A program made the position numbers and the translations under genes. Under the pieces are notes generated by a model, which was not told where the DNA came from, made no database searches, and worked only from the letters and a program-made list of their open reading frames with translations. A stretch of 64,000 nucleotides of DNA from DASREM01 sp035652095 (lineage in GTDB: Bacteria > Acidobacteriota > Terriglobia > Terriglobales > Acidobacteriaceae), in contig DASREM010000013.1 of the NCBI GenBank assembly GCA_035652095.1, positions 62,001-126,000 on the forward strand, in the 5' to 3' direction. Below, one piece after another: positions 58,561 to 64,000 of the stretch. Every line of letters starts with the position of its first letter. Within the stretch, counting starts at the first letter, position 1.

Positions 58561-59481
58561 CTAGTGCAGTGTGGGCTGGACGTCCGCGCTTTTGGCCGGC
58601 TGCTTGGCGGCGTGGTTGTTGGCCATCTCCTCGTGCTGCTTTCGCAACAGTTCGACGCCCTCTTTGAAGCTCAGATTTACTGGCGCGGGCCGGAAATCGC
58701 TGAAGATCTCGGTGGACTTGATTTTCAGGCTCTTAAACAGCAGGATCTTTCCTGTGAAGTCCAGGTTCATGCGTGTGACTTCCCAGTGCCGGTTCCCGAC
58801 ATCGGCTTGTTGCACCAGGAACTTTCCGCCCTTGTCGAGATGCCCCAAGATTCCCCATCCAAAACCCACGTCCTTGAACAGGGTGCCGTCGATCTTGGCG
58901 ATCCGATGCTCTTGTTCATCCACCAGCAGGTAACCCTGCATGCCCGTCAGCACCTGTTCGGTATGGCTGGGCGGTGAATAGCGGGGATTGGGGCGGAACT
59001 TCAAACGCAGCAGTTGATGGCCCTCGCGTCCAATATCGGCGGAGCCCTCCTCCGTACCATCGGCTTCGTAGATGAAGGCGTCGGGCAATGCTTTCATGAT
59101 CCGGAGGGTGCGATCTTCATCCTCTTTCTCTTCTTTGCGCTTCTTCTGCAGCGCCTCAGGATCGTGAATGAGGTAATTGAGGCGGTCGTTTTCCGCTTTC
59201 TTTTGCTCTGGAGTAAGAGGCTTACCGTCCACTTCCACCAGCATGCCGGCGGTGGCATCCCTGGTTTCGACAATCAACTTGGTTTGGGATCCTTTGATGG
59301 TTTGCTTGAAGTCCCGGAACATGTAGCTGGCGTGATCGCCTCGCGCGCATTCATTCTCGATCGTGCGGCGGACGATCTCGGTTGCAGATGGCTTCGCGTC
59401 TTGTGCCGCAAGGCCAGGCAGAGAACAGCACAGCGCGATCAGACCAATGCTGAAAGCTCCTCGGCAAACCGCAATGCTCAT
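58561..59481 (-). CDS. secreted protein of unknown function
   Basis: A 306-residue protein with a signal peptide (about 1-27, ending LAAQ). The body is charged, with a long K/E-rich helical section (LTPEQKKAENDRLNYLIHDPEALQKKRKEEKEDEDR) and later beta-type segments (GYLLVDEQEHRIAKIDGTLFKDVGFGWG, NLDFTGKILLFKSLKIKSTEIFSDF). The second half resembles the beta-sheet of lipoprotein-carrier-like folds only in general pattern. I do not assign a family. It is monocistronic and convergent with the M20-like gene. Confidence 0.65.
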   Translation of the reverse strand: MSIAVCRGAFSIGLIALCCSLPGLAAQDAKPSATEIVRRTIENECARGDHASYMFRDFKQTIKGSQTKLIVETRDATAGMLVEVDGKPLTPEQKKAENDRLNYLIHDPEALQKKRKEEKEDEDRTLRIMKALPDAFIYEADGTEEGSADIGREGHQLLRLKFRPNPRYSPPSHTEQVLTGMQGYLLVDEQEHRIAKIDGTLFKDVGFGWGILGHLDKGGKFLVQQADVGNRHWEVTRMNLDFTGKILLFKSLKIKSTEIFSDFRPAPVNLSFKEGVELLRKQHEEMANNHAAKQPAKSADVQPTLH

Positions 59482-59638
59482 CTCGCCCCCTTCCTCATTT
59501 AGACGAGACTGCCTGCCAGCATGTTGTCTGGCTGGTAAATCGGGCGCAATACCCTAAATCCCGTAGTCCCCGGGAGCAAACCCGAACTATGCCCATGGAT
59601 CTTAGCGCGGCGGCCAGCATGCGCGAAAGAGAAGAAGG

Positions 59639-59664
59639 GCAGGGCCCCTACATGGGAGCCCTGC
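59639..59664 (-). terminator. hairpin after the Vgb-like gene
   Basis: On the minus strand GCAGGGC plus CCC pair with GGG plus GCCCTGC through one bulged T, followed by a pyrimidine run CTTCTTCTCTTTC. It is a fair terminator candidate for the propeller gene. Confidence 0.5.
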
Positions 59665-59695
59665 GGCCGGTGATGAAGATGAGAAACCCGGGCAC

Positions 59696-60700
59696 TTACC
59701 GCAGTCTGCCGATCTTGTTACCCCAGGTTTCGGTAAACCACATAGAGCCATCGCTGCCGCCCAGCACATGCGCGGGATGACTGTTGTAGGTAGGAATGGG
59801 GTACTCGGTAAAGTGACCGCCGAGTGTCATGCGGCCGATCTTATTTCCCAAGATTTCGGTGAACCACATGGCTCCGTCGGGACCAGTTGTAATGCCGCCG
59901 GGATAGCTTCTCGGGGTGGGGATAGTAAATTCCGTAATATCACCGTAGATGGTAATCCTCCCGATGCGATTGCCGTCGTTCTCGGTAAACCAGATCGCGC
60001 CGTCGGGGCCGATGGTGAGCACATCCGGATGGCTTCCTGCGATCGGCAACACGTATTCAGTGAATCCTCCGTAGACTGTGATCCTGCCAATCGCATTGCC
60101 TTCTTCCTCGGAAAACCATAACGCCCCGTCGGGCCCCACCTTGATGTTTTCCGGCCCGCTGTCCGGAGTAGGAATGGGAAATTCCCTGAATACCCCGTCG
60201 GTTGTCATGCGGCCAATCTTGTTGCCTTCATGCTCGGTGAACCACAACGCGTCGTCCGGACCCCAGATAACACTTTGCGGACGGCTGAACGGAGTTGGGA
60301 TTGAGAACTCGGTCACTTTGCCGTCCAGGGTGATGCGTCCGATCTTGCCTGCGTCCCTTTCCGCGAACCATAGGGCGCCGTCACGTCCCGTATTGATTCC
60401 CTTCGGAAAACTTCGGGGAGCCAACGGGAATTCCCGTATCCTCCCGTCTGGCGTGATGTATCCGATCTTGCTGGAGAGAGTTTCCACGAACCACGGATTG
60501 TTGTCTGGTCCCATGGTCACACACAGAATGCCGGCGTTTCGCGTCGGCACTCCAAATTCGCGAGAACTGGGCCGGGCTGTCGAGGTTTCCTGGGCCGTTA
60601 CGGCAGGAAGGTGGAATGCTCCGATGATGAGTGCAAAGATGAGAAGCAGCAAGCAAGTCGGTTGGCGCCTCGCTTGGGGGGAAAGACTGTGTGCTGGCAT
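59696..60700 (-). CDS. secreted seven-bladed propeller (virginiamycin B lyase-like)
   Basis: A 334-residue exported protein: signal peptide (about 10-38), then seven repeats of about 42 residues, each with GPDGALWFTE-like and GKIGRIT-like strands and a TEFPIPTP-like end. This is the Vgb/NHL-type beta-propeller. True Vgb uses two His and a Glu for lyase activity; several His occur here (for example in SHPDV and SHPAHV), but I cannot verify the catalytic set, so antibiotic resistance should not be assumed. ATG 60700 follows AGGAGG and decides against a longer frame. Confidence 0.82.
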   Translation of the reverse strand: MPAHSLSPQARRQPTCLLLLIFALIIGAFHLPAVTAQETSTARPSSREFGVPTRNAGILCVTMGPDNNPWFVETLSSKIGYITPDGRIREFPLAPRSFPKGINTGRDGALWFAERDAGKIGRITLDGKVTEFSIPTPFSRPQSVIWGPDDALWFTEHEGNKIGRMTTDGVFREFPIPTPDSGPENIKVGPDGALWFSEEEGNAIGRITVYGGFTEYVLPIAGSHPDVLTIGPDGAIWFTENDGNRIGRITIYGDITEFTIPTPRSYPGGITTGPDGAMWFTEILGNKIGRMTLGGHFTEYPIPTYNSHPAHVLGGSDGSMWFTETWGNKIGRLR

Positions 60701-61417
60701 GAATCCTCCTGTGAATTTGGCTACGATGACTCCCAATGTCGACGGAGAGGTTCGGGAAACATTGGGACCCTCACGGATCGAACTGCCGAAGGGCGCTTGT
60801 ATGAGACGGGCCCGAGCACCTTCCGCGCTAAGCTACAGAAGGTATCTGACTCGATTATGCTGGACGGCCTTAGAAAATCGGCAGAGTTTAGGTGTGATCC
60901 TTTTCTTCCGGTGCCAAGATGGGAAAAGGAGATTGCTAATGAACTGGCGAGCGTCCTGCAAGGGACGCTCGTGATTGTTATCCCTTGGGCCAACCCCGCT
61001 TTAGCGCCTGAGGTCGAGCATAGAATTGGGGAGATTTCTGAGGGCCTTCTAACCGTTACCGCTGCCTACATTCGCTTTTCGCTAAGTCATTGAAAATCCG
61101 TGAACGCTCGTGCGCACCCTGAATTGCAGGTTCAATGCTCGCATAAAGTGCCATTTCCTTGCGTTTGCGAGCCCGTGGCTGCATTTCAGTGCCTCGAAAG
61201 GTATGTTGGGTTAGGTCAGGTCTCGCGGGCCTCTAAATGGCCCTTGATCGTCGTAATTGCTCAAAGTTATACAATATGTACAAAAGCGTACAGCTATTCA
61301 ACGTCCAGCCCATCCTTCAAGCGCACGGTCGCCGGGCATTCCGCTGTGAGGGCCGCGATTCGTTTATAATCCACCTTTCCCACCATTCCCGCGACCAACG
61401 TCGAAGGAGATGCAGTC
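60701..61417. other. long intergenic region with atypical composition
   Basis: About 715 bases with lower GC than the surroundings. A 78-codon frame at 60857-61093 begins MLDGLRKSAEFRCD but its codon use is unlike the neighbours and it has no clear ribosome site; it contains a perfect hairpin CGAGCGTCC-N6-GGACGCTCG (60948-60971). I treat it as an unproven gene or remnant. The last part carries the bactofilin promoter region. Confidence 0.4.
61365..61370 (+). promoter_or_regulatory. -10 box (TATAAT) upstream of the bactofilin gene
   Basis: A perfect TATAAT lies 47 bases before the bactofilin ATG. The -35 region at 16-18 bases upstream is poor, so activity may need an activator. The gene itself has a strong GAAGGAG ribosome site. 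Confidence 0.4.
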
Positions 61418-61876
61418 ATGGATACAGCAAAGGCGGGCGATTACGCTCATATTGGGAAGTCTGTCACCATCAAGGGTGAACTCTCCGGAAGCGAAGATCT
61501 CTACATTGACGGCCAGGTAGAAGGTTCTATCGAACTGAAGGGGAACAACCTGACCATCGGGCCAAATGGCAAGGTCCGTGCCAACGTGAACGCCAAGAGC
61601 GTGACCGTGCAGGGCAAGCTGGATGGCAACATTCGTGCCACCGAGCATACCCAACTGCGAAGCTCCGCCGTGACCGTGGGAGACATCGTTTCGCAAAGGC
61701 TTTCGATTGAGGATGGCGCCTATTTCAAAGGTAAAATTGACGTGCAGAAAGACGGGGTGAAGTCCGAGCCTGCAGCCAAGGCCGTGGCGTCGCCGGCCCC
61801 CGTGGTCCACGTCGCGACCTCCGGGGAAGCAGGTTCCGAGAATAAAACCCCCGTAACTGAACCGAAGAGGAATTAA
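61418..61876 (+). CDS. bactofilin
   Basis: A 152-residue cytoskeletal protein that polymerises without nucleotide and positions envelope machinery. The central bactofilin domain (about 10-110) is a right-handed beta-solenoid with regular turns: GKSVTIKGELSGSEDLYIDG, QVEGSIELKGNNLTIGPNG, KVRANVNAKSVTVQG, KLDGNIRATEHTQLR, then SAVTVGDIVSQRLSIEDGAYFKG. The tail (about 112-152) is Pro/Ala-rich and disordered. It is a single gene followed by a methyltransferase 69 bases later. Confidence 0.95.
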   Translation: MDTAKAGDYAHIGKSVTIKGELSGSEDLYIDGQVEGSIELKGNNLTIGPNGKVRANVNAKSVTVQGKLDGNIRATEHTQLRSSAVTVGDIVSQRLSIEDGAYFKGKIDVQKDGVKSEPAAKAVASPAPVVHVATSGEAGSENKTPVTEPKRN

Positions 61877-61945
61877 CCGGCTCCGCTGGAGCGCCGCGAT
61901 ATATTAGATTGCGGGGTTTAGCGGATTCGGACGCCTGGAACATCA

Positions 61946-62662
61946 ATGGCATCCGTCTCAGACAGTCTCATGCGATTCTTCCGATCATCGTCCAGCGCCG
62001 GCGCGGAGGCCGCCAGCGCCAAAGGTCAACGCCTGACACGCCGCTCCAGCGGCCTGGGTGAACTGGCGCGCAGCTTTGCTTCGTCGGAGCCTTTGTGCGT
62101 ACTCGATCTGGGCTCCACTTCTCCCAACAACATTCGCTTCATGACCGAGCGCGGCCACAAGATCTACAGCGAGGATCTGCTGCTCGCTTCCACCGATCCG
62201 GCGCTGGCCATTAAGGATGAAAATGGAAGCCCCACGCTCGACAGCAAGCGCTTTCTGGCCGACAACCTGGTCTATCCCAATGCCCACTTTGACGTGGTGC
62301 TGTGCTGGAATTTTGCAGACTACATGGAAGAAGCTTTAGTGAAGCCGGTGGTCGGGCGTCTGTGGTCGACCCTGAAGCCAGGTGGGATGCTGTTGGCGTT
62401 TTTCCACACGAAGGAAGCGGGGCCCGATGCGCCCTGCTACCGCTTTCATATTCTCGGCAACGACATGCTGGAGATGCAGGCCATCGAGTCCCGCGAGGTG
62501 CGCAAGGGGCCAACTGGGGCCGTTCACACCGCAGTGGGCGGAGGCTTCCGCTTGCAGCGTGTCTTTAATAACCGGCACATCGAAACTCTGTTCCGCGATT
62601 TCGCCTCGATCAAGTTCTTCCTCGCCCGCGACAACGTGCGGGAAGTCCTGGTCGTGCGCTAG
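61946..62662 (+). CDS. class I SAM-dependent methyltransferase-like protein
   Basis: A 238-residue protein with a Ser/Ala-rich N-terminus (about 1-40) and a Rossmann methyltransferase fold: motif I VLDLGSTSPNNIRF (Gly-poor, a variant of the usual GxGxG), then HFDVVLCWNFADYM and LWSTLKPGGMLLAFFH. The motif I change means SAM binding should be tested. The stop TAG abuts the stop of the opposite-strand methyltransferase gene with no base between. The substrate is unknown. Confidence 0.75.
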   Translation: MASVSDSLMRFFRSSSSAGAEAASAKGQRLTRRSSGLGELARSFASSEPLCVLDLGSTSPNNIRFMTERGHKIYSEDLLLASTDPALAIKDENGSPTLDSKRFLADNLVYPNAHFDVVLCWNFADYMEEALVKPVVGRLWSTLKPGGMLLAFFHTKEAGPDAPCYRFHILGNDMLEMQAIESREVRKGPTGAVHTAVGGGFRLQRVFNNRHIETLFRDFASIKFFLARDNVREVLVVR

Positions 62663-63334
62663 CTACTTCGCTTTCTTCCAGGCGATCGCCGCCATTCGAT
62701 ACATGTAATGTGGGGTCACTTCCACTCTGGCGGCCAGGGTTTTCCCCAGCAGTTCCCGCATCTCAGGCAAAGTATACGATTTGCGGACCGAGACCGGCCC
62801 GTCGTGCTTGCTCAGGCGGCTGCGATAGAAGGCGCGGCCGGCATAGGCCAAGGCGAGGTGGATGGGATCACGCACGAGATCGTTTATCAGCACGGCGATG
62901 CGGCAGATGCGCAGTCCCTCGCTGACGAACTGCACGATTTCCGCAGGAGACAGATGGTGCGCGAACAGGCTGCAACTGATCAGATCGTAACTTTCATCGG
63001 CGAAGGGCAGCGCCAGGGCGTCTGCCACAACCGAACGATTTCCATGATTCAGGTGAGTCTTGGCACGGTCCAGCAGGGTTATGTCGAGGTGGATGCCCTT
63101 GCGCTGCATGCGTTGGCGGGCAGCGGCCGGAGTGTCTCCGGTTCCCGCGGCTACTTCCAGGATCGAAAGATGCTGCTTTCCAGACTTCCGGGAAACATGC
63201 TCGATCATGGAGCAGGCAGTGGCGACCCCTCCAAACCAACGATTGACCCAGCCGATGTCGGCAAGCGATTCTGCTACTTCCTCAGGTGAGCCGTCGTCGG
63301 TGTCGAGCAACTCCGGAATGACCACTCGTTCCAT
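62663..63334 (-). CDS. class I SAM-dependent methyltransferase
   Basis: A 223-residue methyltransferase with motif I ILEVAAGTGDTPAAAR (EVAAGTGD), SVVADALALPFADESYDLISCSLFAHHLSP and a helical cap near 150-180. It resembles the UbiE-like or polyketide-associated type (INDLVRDPIHLALAY), suggesting a quinone, lipid or polyketide-like substrate. It begins 17 bases from position 63351 of the intergenic gap and lies downstream of the ABC exporter on the same strand, 60 bases away, so it may be in the same operon. Confidence 0.82.
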   Translation of the reverse strand: MERVVIPELLDTDDGSPEEVAESLADIGWVNRWFGGVATACSMIEHVSRKSGKQHLSILEVAAGTGDTPAAARQRMQRKGIHLDITLLDRAKTHLNHGNRSVVADALALPFADESYDLISCSLFAHHLSPAEIVQFVSEGLRICRIAVLINDLVRDPIHLALAYAGRAFYRSRLSKHDGPVSVRKSYTLPEMRELLGKTLAARVEVTPHYMYRMAAIAWKKAK

Positions 63335-63394
63335 TCGCTTCTGGTCCTACCCCCGTGATGATTCCGCATTGTCAACGGCCGGTGGCAATGGGAA

Positions 63395-64000
63395 TCAGAC
63401 TTCGGCCAGCTCTTCTTCCAACAGCTGCTTGGTGTAGAGGTCGGTATAGTACCCGTTCAACGCCAGCAGCTGCTCGTGAGTGCCTAACTCTACGATGCGT
63501 CCGCTGTGCAACACGGCAATCTGGTCGGCATTCCGAACGGTAGAGACGCGGTGAGAGATGAAGATGGTGGTGCGATCCCGCATGATCTCCCGCAGGTGGT
63601 TCAGGATCTTGTCTTCCGTCTGAGTATCTACGCTGGACAGGGCGTCATCGAGCACCATGATGCGGGGATCCCGGATCAGGGCGCGTGCAATGGCCGAGCG
63701 CTGCTTCTGGCCGCCTGACAAGGTGATCCCGCGCTCGCCCACCATGGTGCGGTATTTTTCCGGAAAGCTCTCGATCTCAGCCGCTATATTGGCCGCTTCC
63801 GCCGCTTGGCTGACCTGTTCATCGGTGGCGTCCACTTTTCCGAACGCGATGTTCTCGCGGACAGTCTCGCTGAAGAGAAAGGTCTCCTGCGGCACAAATC
63901 CGATATTGGCCCGCAAGTAAGCCAGGGGATACTCGCGAATGGGCCGGCCGTCAATCAGAACCGAACCGGGCGCAGCGTCGTAGATGCGAGGGATGAGATT
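63395..64000 (-). CDS. ABC exporter, C-terminal ATPase part (partial at window edge)
   Basis: The last 201 residues of an ABC transporter subunit of the MsbA/multidrug type; the gene continues beyond base 64000. The visible ATPase half has the Q loop GFVPQETFLFSETVRENI, the signature LSGGQKQR, Walker B IMVLDDALSSVD, the D loop and the switch His in TIFISHRVSTVRNAD. The upstream part runs RIYDAAPGSVLIDG, as expected for the segment after Walker A. The membrane domain and Walker A lie outside. Substrate unknown. Confidence 0.93.
   Translation of the reverse strand, partial: NLIPRIYDAAPGSVLIDGRPIREYPLAYLRANIGFVPQETFLFSETVRENIAFGKVDATDEQVSQAAEAANIAAEIESFPEKYRTMVGERGITLSGGQKQRSAIARALIRDPRIMVLDDALSSVDTQTEDKILNHLREIMRDRTTIFISHRVSTVRNADQIAVLHSGRIVELGTHEQLLALNGYYTDLYTKQLLEEELAEV

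Noticed and set aside
59696..60700. Antibiotic resistance (virginiamycin B lyase)
   Set aside because: Only the propeller fold is supported. I could not confirm the catalytic His/Glu set, and many secreted propellers share this repeat.
1..64000. CRISPR arrays, insertion sequences, prophage genes, rRNA and tRNA genes
   Set aside because: Read for evenly spaced repeats, transposase or integrase motifs and T-loop-like sequences; none were seen. A dedicated tRNA scan could still find a divergent gene.

Overview
The window looks like a chromosomal segment of an Acidobacteriota bacterium (Terriglobia or Koribacter-like). Pointers are the high-GC, GC-rich third positions; a Gram-negative envelope (LptE, a YaiO-type outer-membrane barrel, an RND-type adaptor); a large duplicated orphan permease (ADOP) of the kind expanded in Acidobacteria; a Ser/Thr kinase fused to a TolB-like propeller; secreted DUF4097 proteins; and a bactofilin. 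This assignment comes from gene content only and was not tested by phylogeny. I saw no tRNA, rRNA, CRISPR array, insertion sequence or prophage gene.

Layout. 0-5 kb: a small DUF465 gene with a strong terminator, then a tightly overlapping operon for phosphatidylethanolamine synthesis (psd, pssA), an aspartate-semialdehyde-dehydrogenase-like protein lacking its catalytic cysteine, lptE and holA. 4.8-8.7 kb (minus): a three-gene set of YaiO-like barrel, membrane HEAT protein and GT2 synthase, probably for exopolysaccharide synthesis and export. 9-13 kb: arylamine N-acetyltransferase, rpsT, a Ycf46-like AAA+ ATPase and a secreted protein. 13.5-17.9 kb: phoH, ybeY, corC-like, era and an RsbW-like kinase. 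17.9-29.3 kb: an NtrYX-like pair facing away from a type IV pilus motor operon (pilB, pilT, pilC) followed by PilSR-like regulators. 29.3-31.3 kb: a TPR protein, a small aromatic-rich protein and three single-domain receivers, of which only one keeps the phospho-acceptor aspartate. 31.4-40 kb: SAM hydroxide adenosyltransferase, Ser/Thr kinase, two DUF4097 paralogues, an RND/ABC adaptor and a CNNM/CBS protein. 40-42.5 kb: two oligopeptide-type permeases separated by a VapBC-like toxin-antitoxin pair with twin palindromic operators. 42.7-43.8 kb: a secreted duplicated-repeat protein and an ABM-like protein. 44-48.4 kb: a probable membrane-stress operon (XRE regulator, NfeD/YuaF-like protein, DUF1648 protein, flotillin, small membrane protein, PspA). 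48.5-54.3 kb: glpD, mazG, a GNAT acyltransferase, an N-acylamino-acid racemase/OSBS, DUF3224 and DUF1697. 54.4-60.7 kb: ADOP permease, a Tat-exported M20-like protein with changed metal ligands, a secreted protein and a Vgb-like propeller. 61.4-64 kb: bactofilin, two methyltransferases and the end of an ABC exporter.

Working together: much of the window concerns the envelope, covering lipid synthesis, LPS assembly, pilus motors, polysaccharide export, membrane microdomains and stress. Regulatory genes are unusually dense, with two kinase/sigma54-activator pairs, three lone receivers, an anti-sigma-type kinase, a Ser/Thr kinase and an XRE repressor. The least ordinary points are the receiver trio with Asp, Glu and Ser at the acceptor site, the Cys-less ASADH-like gene, the NtrX-like activator with an altered GAFTGA loop, the flotillin/NfeD/PspA operon, and the M20-like protein with substituted metal ligands.
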